A stretch of 19,211 bases of DNA from GCA-002779465 sp964596535 (GTDB lineage Bacteria; Desulfobacterota; Desulfobacteria; Desulfobacterales; UBA2156). A program made the position numbers and the translations under genes. Positions 7,933 to 15,422 of the stretch are shown one piece after another. The notes below the pieces were generated by a model, which made no database searches, had not been told where the DNA came from, and was given only the letters and a program-made list of their open reading frames with translations. The stretch covers positions 1 to 19,211 of the forward strand of contig CAZQUR010000054.1 in NCBI GenBank assembly GCA_964596535.1, in the 5' to 3' direction. Numbering within the stretch: the first letter of the stretch is position 1; every line of letters begins with the position of its first letter.

Positions 7933-8940
7933 ATGACTGCACCCTTTAACGCCCTGGAAGTCACGGAAAATCCACCGGGTACCTTTACCCGGCGAATTGT
8001 CCGGAAAACCCCTGCCGATCTCCCGCCGGGGGATGTCTTGATCCAGGTCCATTTTTCCTCGCTTAATTACAAGGACGCCCTTTCCGCCGTCGGAAACAAG
8101 GGGGTCACCCGGACCTACCCCCATACCCCGGGCATCGACGCCGCCGGTGTGGTGGCGGAAGGGAAAGGGGCCGATTTTTCGACCGGGGATCCGGTACTCG
8201 TCACCGGATACGACCTGGGCATGAACACGGCCGGAGGATTCGGGCAATACATCCGGGTCCCCGCCTCTTGGGTGGTCCGCCTCCCCGAGGGACTCTCCAT
8301 GGAGGAAAGCATGATTCTGGGAACGGCGGGATTCACCGCGGGGCTTTCGGTGGACAAGATCGTTTCCCACGGCATTCTTCCGGGAGAGGGAAAAATCCTG
8401 GTGACCGGCGCCTCCGGTGGCGTCGGGAGCCTGGCGGTGGCCGTTCTTTCCCGCTTGGGGTACACGGTCGCGGCGGCCACCGGAAAGGTTGAAGAAGCGG
8501 ATTTTCTCAAAGACCACGGGGCATCGGAAATCCTTTCCCGGGAAGCGATCCGGGACGCGCCTTCAAAAGCCCTCCTCAAGGAACGCTGGGCGGCTGTTGT
8601 GGACACGGTGGGGGGAGAATATCTCGCCGCCGCCCTCAAGACCACCGCGTACCGGGGGGCGGTCACCTGTTGCGGGAACGTGGCCGCGGCTTCCCTTTCC
8701 TTAACGGTATACCCTTTCATTCTCCGAGGCATCACCCTGTACGGCGTGGACTCGGCCAACTGCCCCATGGAACCCCGAAAAACCGCCTGGGAAAAGCTGG
8801 CCGGGCCGTGGAAACCGGCCGCCTTGTCCCGGCTCGCCCGGGAAATCCCCATGGATCAACTCGATTCTCATATCGATCGGATCCTTGAAGGAAAGCTCAA
8901 GGGGAGAACCCTTGTCCGCATGAAAGAGGGAACCGCTTAA
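7933..8940 (+). CDS. acuI: AcuI/YhdH-type NADPH-dependent acrylyl-CoA reductase
   Basis: This 335-residue protein belongs to the zinc-independent medium-chain reductase branch called AcuI or YhdH, which reduces acrylyl-CoA to propionyl-CoA with NADPH in the cytoplasm. The N-terminal GroES-like domain carries SSLNYKDALS and PGIDAAGVV. The nucleotide-binding fold carries VTGASGGVGSLAV with the glycine-rich loop, and a later GVDS near the C-terminus is family-typical. No zinc-binding cysteine cluster is evident. The ATG at 7933 is chosen because AAGGAAAAGG lies just upstream; an in-frame ATG at 7879 would add 18 residues without homology. The next gene, an ADP-forming acyl-CoA synthetase, begins 30 bp downstream, suggesting a two-gene operon. 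A general quinone oxidoreductase of the same family cannot be excluded. Confidence 0.85.
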   Translation: MTAPFNALEVTENPPGTFTRRIVRKTPADLPPGDVLIQVHFSSLNYKDALSAVGNKGVTRTYPHTPGIDAAGVVAEGKGADFSTGDPVLVTGYDLGMNTAGGFGQYIRVPASWVVRLPEGLSMEESMILGTAGFTAGLSVDKIVSHGILPGEGKILVTGASGGVGSLAVAVLSRLGYTVAAATGKVEEADFLKDHGASEILSREAIRDAPSKALLKERWAAVVDTVGGEYLAAALKTTAYRGAVTCCGNVAAASLSLTVYPFILRGITLYGVDSANCPMEPRKTAWEKLAGPWKPAALSRLAREIPMDQLDSHIDRILEGKLKGRTLVRMKEGTA

Positions 8941-8970
8941 ATACAAATCCACCCGGAGAACGCAAACACC

Positions 8971-11142
8971 ATGGTATCCTTTGGGACCACCGACACTGAA
9001 GTCTTGAACGAATTCGAATCCAAGCGATTCCTTAGTGCATACGGCATCCCGATCCCCCGGGAAACGACGGCCGACGACGAGGCCCAGGCCCTTGCCGCTG
9101 CCGCCTCCATCGGTTACCCCGTCGTCGTCAAGGGGTTGGGGACGGCCTTGACTCACAAAACCGATCAAGGATTGGTCTACCTGCACCTTCAGGACGCAAA
9201 AGGCGTCTCCGCCGCCCTCAAAGCCATTGCGGCAAACGCCGGAAAAGACCTGGAAGGTTTTTTGCTCCAGCCCCAGGTGGCGGGAAAACGGGAGCTGGCG
9301 GCCGGACTTTTCCGGGACCCTCATTTCGGACCCGTGGTGATGTGCGGCGTCGGCGGTGTCTTTGCCGAAGTCTTTTCGGATGTGGCCTTCCGGGTGGCCC
9401 CCTTTGATCGGGAGGAAGCCCTCGAAATGATACGGGAGATCCGCGCCCAGGCGCTTTTGGGACCCTTTCGGGGGGAAAAAGGGATCCAAATGAACCGGCT
9501 CGCCGATATTCTGGTCGCATTGTCTAACATCGGGATGGAGCGTCCGGAAATCTTTGAAATCGACATCAATCCCCTGATCGCGGATTCGGAAGGCGCCCTT
9601 TGCGCCGTGGACGCCCTGGTGGTCAAGCATCCCGGGGCGGGGAATGAACCGCTGCCCCCTCCCGTGGATCCGGCGCTCTTGGGAAAATTCTTTCATCCCA
9701 GATCCATCGCATTCGTGGGGGTTTCCTCCCAAATCGGAAAATGGGGGCACATGCTCTTCACCCTGACCGCCAGCGGCGGCTATAAAGGCGACATCTTTTT
9801 GGTCAACGCCAAAGGCGGCACCATCGCCGGGCGCCCGGTCTATCGCTCCGTGGAAGAAATCCCCGATCCGGTGGATCTGGCCGTGGTGACGGTCCCGGCG
9901 CGACATGTCCTATCCCTCATTGAACCCTTCGCGCAAAAAAAAATCCGGAACATGCTGCTGATCACCTCCGGATTCGCGGAAACCGGACCGGAGGGAAAGG
10001 CCCTGGAAGAGCGGCTCGTGGATGCGGCCCGGGATGCGGGCATCGTCCTGATCGGCCCCAACACCATGGGCATCTGCAACCCCCACATTCAACTGTATTG
10101 CACCGGAAGCCATGTCCGGCCTTTGCCCGGCGCCACAGCGGTGGTCTCCCAATCCGGAAACATGGGCACCCAGCTGATGGTCTTCGCCGAGCAACAAGGG
10201 ATCGGCATCCGCGCCTTCTGCGGATCCGGAAACGAGGCCATGACCACCGTGGAGGACTTCCTGAACGCCTTCGAGAGGGACACCCTCACGGGAACCGTCA
10301 TGCTTTATATTGAAAGCGTAAAAAACGGGCGGCGGTTCATGGAGGCGGCCCGGCGCGTGGGGAAAAAGAAACCCATCGTGCTCTTGAAAGGCGGAAGAAG
10401 CCGTGCCGGAACACGGGCGGCAGCCACCCATACCGGCGCCCTTGCCCACAACCACCGGATTTTCGAAGCGGCGTGCCGCCAGGCCGGGGTCATCCAGGTG
10501 GACCATCCCATGGACTTGTTGGATCTCTCCGCGGCGTTTTCCTCGCTTCCGCTTCCAAAAGGGAACCGGGTGGCCATCATGACCCTGGGCGGGGGATGGG
10601 GGGTGGTGACCGTGGATCTTTGCGCGGAATGCGGCCTTGACGTTCCGGAGCTGTCCGGGGAAATCAAAACCGCAATCGACGGGTTGCTTCCGGACTACTG
10701 GAGCCGGACGAACCCGGTGGACCTGGTGGGGGAACGAGACCTTGATATCCCCCTTGCCGTCATGGACCTCCTGATGGCCTGGGAGGGATGCGATGCGGTC
10801 ATCAATCTCGGGATTTTCGGGCGAAGTGTTCTCATCGACCGGTTGGGAGAATCGGTTTTAAACGCCGACCCCACCTATTCGGTGGGGGTGGTGGCGGACA
10901 TCACCCGGCAGTGCCATGAATTCGAATCCCGATATATTGTGCATATCGTGAACTTAATCCAGCGGCACCAAAAGCCCGTATTCGGCGTGGGCCTGGTTTC
11001 GGGCCAGAAAGAGCGGACCGTCTATCCCGTCCCGGGAACCGAAACCAAGTGCATCTTTTTCCCCACCCCGGAAAGGGCCGTCAAGGCCCTGGGGAAGATG
11101 GTCGAATACAGCGAATTTATTAATACTACAGCGAAACATTAA
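8971..11142 (+). CDS. ADP-forming acyl-CoA synthetase, fused beta-alpha subunits
   Basis: This 723-residue cytoplasmic enzyme of the NDP-forming acyl-CoA synthetase family interconverts acyl-CoA, ADP and phosphate with free acid, CoA and ATP. The N-terminal part (about 5-225) is an ATP-grasp domain resembling the beta subunit, with ALTHKTDQG and a DINPL motif near its end. From about 233 there is a CoA-binding Rossmann domain (HPRSIAFVGVSS, then LIGPNTMGICNP). The succinyl-CoA ligase-like domains follow, with GNMGTQL and the phosphohistidine motif THTGALA at His487. Many bacterial fusions place CoA-binding first; here the ATP-grasp is first. GGAG lies 12 nt before the ATG. Because acuI precedes it by 30 bp, propionyl-CoA is a reasonable substrate, but acetyl-CoA or branched acyl-CoAs are possible. 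The sequence does not decide substrate. Confidence 0.88.
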   Translation: MVSFGTTDTEVLNEFESKRFLSAYGIPIPRETTADDEAQALAAAASIGYPVVVKGLGTALTHKTDQGLVYLHLQDAKGVSAALKAIAANAGKDLEGFLLQPQVAGKRELAAGLFRDPHFGPVVMCGVGGVFAEVFSDVAFRVAPFDREEALEMIREIRAQALLGPFRGEKGIQMNRLADILVALSNIGMERPEIFEIDINPLIADSEGALCAVDALVVKHPGAGNEPLPPPVDPALLGKFFHPRSIAFVGVSSQIGKWGHMLFTLTASGGYKGDIFLVNAKGGTIAGRPVYRSVEEIPDPVDLAVVTVPARHVLSLIEPFAQKKIRNMLLITSGFAETGPEGKALEERLVDAARDAGIVLIGPNTMGICNPHIQLYCTGSHVRPLPGATAVVSQSGNMGTQLMVFAEQQGIGIRAFCGSGNEAMTTVEDFLNAFERDTLTGTVMLYIESVKNGRRFMEAARRVGKKKPIVLLKGGRSRAGTRAAATHTGALAHNHRIFEAACRQAGVIQVDHPMDLLDLSAAFSSLPLPKGNRVAIMTLGGGWGVVTVDLCAECGLDVPELSGEIKTAIDGLLPDYWSRTNPVDLVGERDLDIPLAVMDLLMAWEGCDAVINLGIFGRSVLIDRLGESVLNADPTYSVGVVADITRQCHEFESRYIVHIVNLIQRHQKPVFGVGLVSGQKERTVYPVPGTETKCIFFPTPERAVKALGKMVEYSEFINTTAKH

Positions 11143-11158
11143 TATCTAATCAGGGGTA

Positions 11159-11199
11159 AAACGGCTAATAAAGACTTTATATCAAGTGGTTAACCGTTT
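11159..11199 (+). terminator. Imperfect inverted repeat after the acyl-CoA synthetase gene
   Basis: AAACGGCTAA (11159-11168) and TTAACCGTTT (11190-11199) can pair at 9 of 10 positions around a 21-nt AT-rich loop. It begins 16 bp after the stop codon of the synthetase gene. It could be a terminator-like hairpin or an end of the accessory insert; a clear T tract is lacking. Confidence 0.3.
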
Positions 11200-11340
11200 C
11201 ATGCCGGGCGGTTTTCGTTGCAGCCCGTCTATGGCGATTATCATTTCAAAAAGAATGAAACGATATCTTAACAACCTGGAAATATCCTTACATTATAATG
11301 ACATATTCATTTCACAGCTTTGACCAATCGTTTCATGCCG
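11195..11340 (+). repeat. Direct and inverted CGTTTCAT repeats around the Fic gene promoter
   Basis: A 12-bp sequence CGTTTCATGCCG occurs exactly at 11195-11206 and again at 11329-11340, the second copy containing the ATG at 11335. An inverted relative, ATGAAACGAT at 11255-11264, is the exact reverse complement of ATCGTTTCAT at 11327-11336. The inverted pair brackets the TATAAT box at 11294-11299. This arrangement would suit an operator bound by the winged-helix domain of the Fic protein; binding is not shown by the sequence. Confidence 0.45.
11294..11299 (+). promoter_or_regulatory. Candidate -10 box of the Fic gene
   Basis: A perfect TATAAT lies about 35 bp upstream of the ATG at 11335, in an AT-rich stretch. 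The best -35 candidate, TTAACA at 11268-11273, is 20 bp away, which is longer than ideal, so the promoter call is tentative. It is flanked by inverted copies of ATCGTTTCAT. Confidence 0.4.
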
Positions 11341-12621
11341 ATCTCTAACCAAGCTATTCTTGAATACATTGCGGCCCATCCCGGTGCTCGCCGGGAGGAT
11401 ATCCGCCGCCAAGCCGCCCCCGATGCGAGTGAAACTACCGTCTGGCGCGCTCTGAAGCGGCTCGTTGACGAAGGCAAACTGGAAGTTTCAGGGAAAGGCC
11501 CGGTCACGGGTTACAGCCTTGCGGGCGCTGCCGTGGTCCGCGCCCATTTGAAGACGCCTTACTACCGTCGCAGACCGGCGAGTTATAAAAAGGAATTCCT
11601 GGACCGCTATATTCCGGATAAGACATTCTACCTTTCCGAGGCTGACCGGCAGCGGCTGCGTGAAGCCGGCACGCCTACCGCCGCCCCGCTGCCGGCGGGA
11701 ACCTATGCGCGCCGCATTCTTGAACGGCTCCTGATCGATCTCTCCTGGGCGTCATCACGCATGGAAGGAAACACGTACAACCTTCTCGAGACCGAGCGCC
11801 TGATCCGATTCGGGCAGGAGGCATCCGGAAAGGACCGCAAGGAAGCGGTGATGATCCTTAATCACAAGGAAGCGATCCAGTACGTCGTGGACAATCTTGC
11901 TGCCATCACAATTCGCCGGCCGGACCTATTCAACATCCACGCTTTGCTCGCGGACGGCCTTCTGGCCGATCCCGCCATGGCCGGCCGGCTGCGGCGCATG
12001 CCCGTCGGTATTACCCATTCAAGCTTCAGGCCGCTTGAGGACCAGTTCGCGATCGCGGAAGAATTCGATATAATGATCACAAAAGCAGCAGCCATTCATG
12101 ATCCCTTTGAACAGTCCTTCTTTCTTCTCGTTTACATCCCTTATCTGCAGGCTTTCGACGATATCAACAAGAGAACTTCGCGCATCGCCTCCAACATCCC
12201 CTTGTTGAAGGCCGATCTCGCACCGATGTCGTATCTCACAATGGACGACAGCACCTATATTGACGGTCTTATCGGAGTCTATGAGCTGAACAATGTTTCC
12301 CTGCTGCGGGAGGCCTATATCGACGCCTACCTGACTTCGGCTGATAACTACAGGACCTTGCGTGCGGAGATCGAAACCCCGAAAAAGGCTGCGCTGGTCT
12401 ATCGCGATTTCGTTCGCAAGGCCGTGCGCCGCAGCGTGCTCGAATGGAAGGCCTTCCGGCCCGAGCTCGTCATGGCCATGGTCGTCGAGGCGGATATCCC
12501 CGAGGCGGACCGCGTGGAGGTCGTCAATTATATAGGAAACGAGTTTCGCAGCCTGCATGAGGGCAATGTCATTCGCTACCGGCTGCGCCCGGAGGATCTT
12601 GCGGGCATCAGCCGGGAATAG
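11335..12621 (+). CDS. Winged-helix and Fic-domain protein with degenerate Fic core motif
   Basis: The product has about 428 residues. Its N-terminal 65 or so residues form a winged-helix DNA-binding domain (AILEYIAAHPGARREDIRR, then a SETTVWRALKRL recognition helix). The Fic domain follows. Numbered from the alternative TTG at 11320, the inhibitory-helix motif SSRMEGN is at 145-151. The core reads QAFDDINKRTSR (277-288) where AMP-transferring Fic enzymes have HPFxDGNGRxxR. The catalytic histidine is Gln and the glycine before Asn is Ile, so ordinary AMPylation is doubtful. From memory, a family with a Q-P-F-x-D-x-N-K-R core exists, which would make this a lineage trait and not decay. Neither the ATG at 11335 nor the TTG at 11320 has a strong ribosome site; ATG is preferred. 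It stands alone and is probably acquired; autoregulation is suggested by the flanking repeats. Confidence 0.75.
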   Translation: MPISNQAILEYIAAHPGARREDIRRQAAPDASETTVWRALKRLVDEGKLEVSGKGPVTGYSLAGAAVVRAHLKTPYYRRRPASYKKEFLDRYIPDKTFYLSEADRQRLREAGTPTAAPLPAGTYARRILERLLIDLSWASSRMEGNTYNLLETERLIRFGQEASGKDRKEAVMILNHKEAIQYVVDNLAAITIRRPDLFNIHALLADGLLADPAMAGRLRRMPVGITHSSFRPLEDQFAIAEEFDIMITKAAAIHDPFEQSFFLLVYIPYLQAFDDINKRTSRIASNIPLLKADLAPMSYLTMDDSTYIDGLIGVYELNNVSLLREAYIDAYLTSADNYRTLRAEIETPKKAALVYRDFVRKAVRRSVLEWKAFRPELVMAMVVEADIPEADRVEVVNYIGNEFRSLHEGNVIRYRLRPEDLAGISRE

Positions 12622-12688
12622 TCGAAAGGAGTAAAGCTTGTGTTCTTAGCAAAGATTGTAAAGTGGTTATGGTAAGGTAAAGTAAAGC

Positions 12689-13127
12689 ATGGATTACAGT
12701 GAGTTGCTTGAAAAATACAATCTTTTATTAGGCGAGAATCGTCGCTTGATAAAAGAAAACGATAGGCTGAAAGCACAGATTGGGATAGCGGAACGCAAGC
12801 CTGATGAAAACCGAATTGCCGGCCAAACTGCAGAAAAAAGCATCCACGACGATGAACCCACGGACAACGCCTTATTTTCAGATATAAACAACAGATCGGA
12901 TTCGATCTCAAAGATCAGATTATTCATGTCGCTTTTCAAAGGCCGTGATGATGTATACTCAAAGAAACGCGTCGATTCACCAAAAATTCGCTGTCATGGA
13001 TCAAAAAACAGTCTGGTATGGCAGCATCAATCTTCTGAGCTATGGCAACGGCGCCCAAGAAAGCATCATGCGCATTGAAAGCGATAGTATCGCGAATGAG
13101 CTGATTAAAAGTGTCGAAAGCCATTAA
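12689..13127 (+). pseudogene. Collapsed TOTE-type conflict-system protein, N-terminus joined out of frame to C-terminal HKD tail
   Basis: The first frame (12689 to about 12965) starts with a coiled-coil rich in Leu, Glu and Lys. After a polar linker it reaches SKIRLFMSLFKGRDDVYSKK, which resembles the beginning of the primase-like domain of TOTE conflict-system helicase proteins. The homology then stops, and this frame ends in unrelated sequence at 13078. In the +1 frame, from about 12963 to the stop at 13127, the sequence reads IHQKFAVMDQ and then YGSINLLSYG. This fits the phospholipase-D HKD pattern HxKx4Dx6GSxN exactly and resembles the C-terminal tail of the same proteins. The whole middle (most of the primase, the helicase and the rest) is missing, so a large internal deletion with a frame change is inferred, with a junction near 12960-12973. 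It cannot make a functional full-length protein. Family recognition is from memory of conserved ends. Confidence 0.7.
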
Positions 13128-13207
13128 CAAGGAGACTCAGGCCAAGCAAGGATTGAAAAACAAGACGGTTATAGGGAAGCTGTCTCAAAACAAGTCATTA
13201 CCTTACC

Positions 13208-13239
13208 GGGGAGCCCAGCCCTTCAGGGCGGGGGGCTCC
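13208..13239. repeat. GC-rich hairpin resembling an IS200/IS605 element end
   Basis: GGAGCCC (13210-13216) pairs with GGGCTCC (13233-13239), and inside it GCCC pairs with GGGC around a TTCA loop (13218-13229), leaving an asymmetric bulge. It is preceded by TTACCTTACC. Subterminal hairpins of the form CCCTTCAGGG next to TTAC-like sites are typical of IS200/IS605 transposon ends. No transposase or TnpB reading frame is present, so at most this is a relic. A terminator for the preceding remnant is the main alternative, although no T tract follows directly. Confidence 0.4.
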
Positions 13240-13376
13240 ACAAACTGCTTTCTCCCATGCCTTAAGGCCCGACAGCGGGTCGTTCTCATTTTATCTCTCC
13301 GGTTTTTTAAAAAAGACAAGATCGTAAAAAGGCTTTTGCGAGCACCGTTCACGCCTTTTCGGAAAAGGAGGATCCA

Positions 13377-13922
13377 ATGGAAGCCATGGAACAACAACTT
13401 CAGGAAATGAAAACCCGATTGGAGGGTGTCGAAAAGCGGGTGCCCTCCAACAAGATCTCCATGATCGTATTCTCGGGGGACCTGGACCGGGCACTGGCGG
13501 CCTTCATCATCGCCACCGGTTCGGTGGCCATGGGAATGGAGGCGGTCATGTTTTTCACGTTTTGGGGAACCCCGCTGTTGCGCGACAAGAAAAAACAAGC
13601 GGGCGGCAAGGACCTCGTGAGCACCATGTTCGGGACCATGCTCCCCAAGGGCGTGGAGCAGCTTAAGCTTTCCAAGATGCACATGGCCGGGATGGGGACC
13701 GCCATGATGAAGTCTCTCATGAAAAAGAAAAACGTGGCGTCCTTGGAACAGATGGTGGAGATGGCCGGCCGGCTGGGGGTGAAAATTTACATCTGCGAAA
13801 TGTCAATGGACCTCATGGGATTCAAGCGGGAAGAGATGATCGATTATCCGGATTTGACCTTCTGCGGTGTGGCCAAGTTCCTGGAAGAAGCCATGGACAG
13901 CCGGATTCAGCTCTTTCTCTAA
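13377..13922 (+). CDS. dsrE2: DsrE2-like sulfur-carrier protein
   Basis: This 181-residue protein belongs to the DsrE/DsrF-like superfamily, DsrE2 type, which accepts and passes on protein-bound persulfide sulfur. After a short helical N-terminus (1-24), the fold starts at KISMIVFSGDLDRALAAFII, where the strongly hydrophobic segment about 39-62 is typical and may associate with membrane. The central region about 90-120 is Met- and Lys-rich. The conserved cysteine motif is ICEMSMDLMG with Cys140, the probable sulfur-carrying residue; a second Cys163 lies in TFCGVAKF. A strong AAGGAGG ribosome site stands 5 nt before the ATG. tusA follows after 27 bp, so the two are probably cotranscribed. In sulfur oxidisers DsrE2 and TusA form a relay, often with a rhodanese, but no rhodanese is visible here. 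Confidence 0.85.
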   Translation: MEAMEQQLQEMKTRLEGVEKRVPSNKISMIVFSGDLDRALAAFIIATGSVAMGMEAVMFFTFWGTPLLRDKKKQAGGKDLVSTMFGTMLPKGVEQLKLSKMHMAGMGTAMMKSLMKKKNVASLEQMVEMAGRLGVKIYICEMSMDLMGFKREEMIDYPDLTFCGVAKFLEEAMDSRIQLFL

Positions 13923-13949
13923 AAAACCCGACGAATAAAGGAGAAAAAA

Positions 13950-14192
13950 ATGACGGAAACCATCAAAGCCGACAAAGTCATGGACCTGAAAGGGCTCCCC
14001 TGCCCAATGCCCGTGGTCAAGGTGAGCAAGGGGATCAAGGACGTGGGGGTGGGCCAGGTGATCGAAGCCATTTCCACGGACCCGGGATCCTTAACGGATT
14101 TTCCGGCATGGGCCAAAACCAGCGGAAACGAAATTCTGAAAACCGAGCAGGACGGCAAAGAAATCCATTTTTTCATCAAACGCGTCGTCTGA
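13950..14192 (+). CDS. tusA: TusA-family sulfur-transfer protein
   Basis: This 80-residue cytoplasmic protein has the two-layer fold and signature of TusA. The motif LKGLPCPMPVVKVSKGI contains CPxP with the catalytic Cys18 that carries persulfide sulfur to partner proteins. Length and spacing are normal for the family. AAAGGAG precedes the ATG. Its partner is most likely the DsrE2 protein encoded 27 bp upstream. The pair suggests sulfur trafficking in dissimilatory sulfur metabolism; a role in tRNA thiolation or molybdenum cofactor sulfuration is an alternative. Confidence 0.92.
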   Translation: MTETIKADKVMDLKGLPCPMPVVKVSKGIKDVGVGQVIEAISTDPGSLTDFPAWAKTSGNEILKTEQDGKEIHFFIKRVV

Positions 14193-14206
14193 AAAAGGAA
14201 ACACCG

Positions 14207-14223
14207 GCGGCGGTTTTCGCCGC
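14207..14223 (-). terminator. Hairpin between convergent tusA and ABC transporter operon
   Basis: GCGGCG (14207-14212) and CGCCGC (14218-14223) form a perfect 6-bp stem with a 5-nt loop. Read on the minus strand it is followed after a few bases by TTTCCTTTTT, so it could terminate the transporter transcript. On the plus strand there is no T tract directly after it. A second inverted repeat, TTAAAG...CTTTAA at 14280-14298, directly follows the permease stop codon. Confidence 0.4.
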
Positions 14224-14299
14224 ATGGATCCGATTCCATTTGTTTTCCTCCCCCTCTTGCACCCAAGCCCGCCCCCGCCTTAAAGACGCCGGCTTTAAA

Positions 14300-15421
14300 T
14301 CAATCCAGGCGTTTTTGGAACCTCAGCACCGCCCCGGTAAAGACAACCCCGCCCAGCACGGCCAATTCCAGGAATTGGGGCCACAGCACGGCGATGCCGG
14401 TCCCTTTCAGGAAAATCCCCCGGATAATGACCAGGAAATGCCGGAGCGGATCCAGGTGCGTCAACCACTGCACCCCCAAAGGCATGTTGGCGATGGGAAA
14501 GACGAATCCGCTGAGCATGAAGAAAGGGACGATGAAAAAGAAATTGGTCATCATGGCCTGCTGCTGGGTTCGGGACACGGTGGAGATAAACAGCCCGATC
14601 CCCAGTGTGCTCAACAGAAAAAGACAGGTGGCGGCCATGAGCAACGACGCGCTCCCCTTCATGGGGATGTTGAACCAAAAGAGGGCAAACAGGGCCACCA
14701 TGATCATCTGGGCCTGGGCGATCAGGATAAAGGGGATGGTCTTTCCCAGGATCATCTCGAAGGGCTTCAAAGGGGTGACGATAAGCTGCTCCATGGTTCC
14801 GGATTCTTTTTCCCGGACAATGGCCATGGACGTGAGCAACAGGGAGAGAAGCATGACCAAAAACGCCACAATCCCCGGCACGTAATAGAATTGACTCTCC
14901 AGGTTCGGGTTGTACCAGGTCCGCACCCGAAGGTCGATCTCCCCGTATTGGATTTTGCGTTTGATGTGCTCCTGCAGCAAGCGGGTGTTATATCCGTCCA
15001 CCACGTTCGACGTGTAGGCGATCCGAACGGCGGCCATGTTGCTCATGCTCCCGTCCGCGATCACCTGAACCGCAGCGGTTTTTTGTTTTCGGACCGTGGA
15101 CTGGAAATCGGGCGGAATCCGGATCCCCAGGTCCACCTTTTGCCGGAGAATCAGCCGGTCAAGGGCCTTGGGATCTTCGAGCCGATACAGGATCCGGAAC
15201 GTGGGATTGGCGTCGAAGGATTCCAGGAGCCGCCGGCTCTCCGGTGTCCGGGAATGGTCCACCACCCCCAGCCGGATATCCCGGACATCGGTGGTGACCA
15301 CGTACCCGAAAAGGACGAGCTGGATCAGGGGGGAAAGCACCAGGATGGGCCGGTTCCGTTTGTCCCGGAACACCTGGATGAATTCCTTGCGCACCAACTC
15401 CCGCACCCGCAGCCAACGCAT
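14300..15421 (-). CDS. ABC-2 type transporter permease (YbhR-like)
   Basis: This 373-residue permease of the ABC-2 family matches the second permease of YbhGFSR-type exporters. An N-terminal helix at about 25-45 (PILVLSPLIQLVLFGYVVTT) is followed by a large periplasmic domain at about 50-170, including VVDHSRTPESRRL and PPDFQ. Five further helices lie between about 175 and 370, with EKESGTMEQLIVTPL between the second and third, a family hallmark. It starts one base after the stop of the preceding permease gene, so both are translated from one transcript, and they probably pair in the inner membrane. Substrate is unknown; relatives export drugs or cations. Confidence 0.88.
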   Translation of the reverse strand: MRWLRVRELVRKEFIQVFRDKRNRPILVLSPLIQLVLFGYVVTTDVRDIRLGVVDHSRTPESRRLLESFDANPTFRILYRLEDPKALDRLILRQKVDLGIRIPPDFQSTVRKQKTAAVQVIADGSMSNMAAVRIAYTSNVVDGYNTRLLQEHIKRKIQYGEIDLRVRTWYNPNLESQFYYVPGIVAFLVMLLSLLLTSMAIVREKESGTMEQLIVTPLKPFEMILGKTIPFILIAQAQMIMVALFALFWFNIPMKGSASLLMAATCLFLLSTLGIGLFISTVSRTQQQAMMTNFFFIVPFFMLSGFVFPIANMPLGVQWLTHLDPLRHFLVIIRGIFLKGTGIAVLWPQFLELAVLGGVVFTGAVLRFQKRLD

Positions 15422-15422
15422 C

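Noticed and set aside
8701..9906. 401-codon minus-strand frame opposite acuI and the ligase
   Set aside because: It covers two well-recognised plus-strand genes, its translation has no recognisable domain, and long antisense frames are common in GC-rich DNA.
13267..13280. Short CCCG-acag-CGGG hairpin
   Set aside because: A four-base-pair stem without a T tract is too weak to call a terminator.
13303..13314. TTTTTTAAAAAA palindrome upstream of dsrE2
   Set aside because: It is a simple A/T run that could be part of a promoter, but no -35/-10 pair with good spacing was found, so no feature was called.
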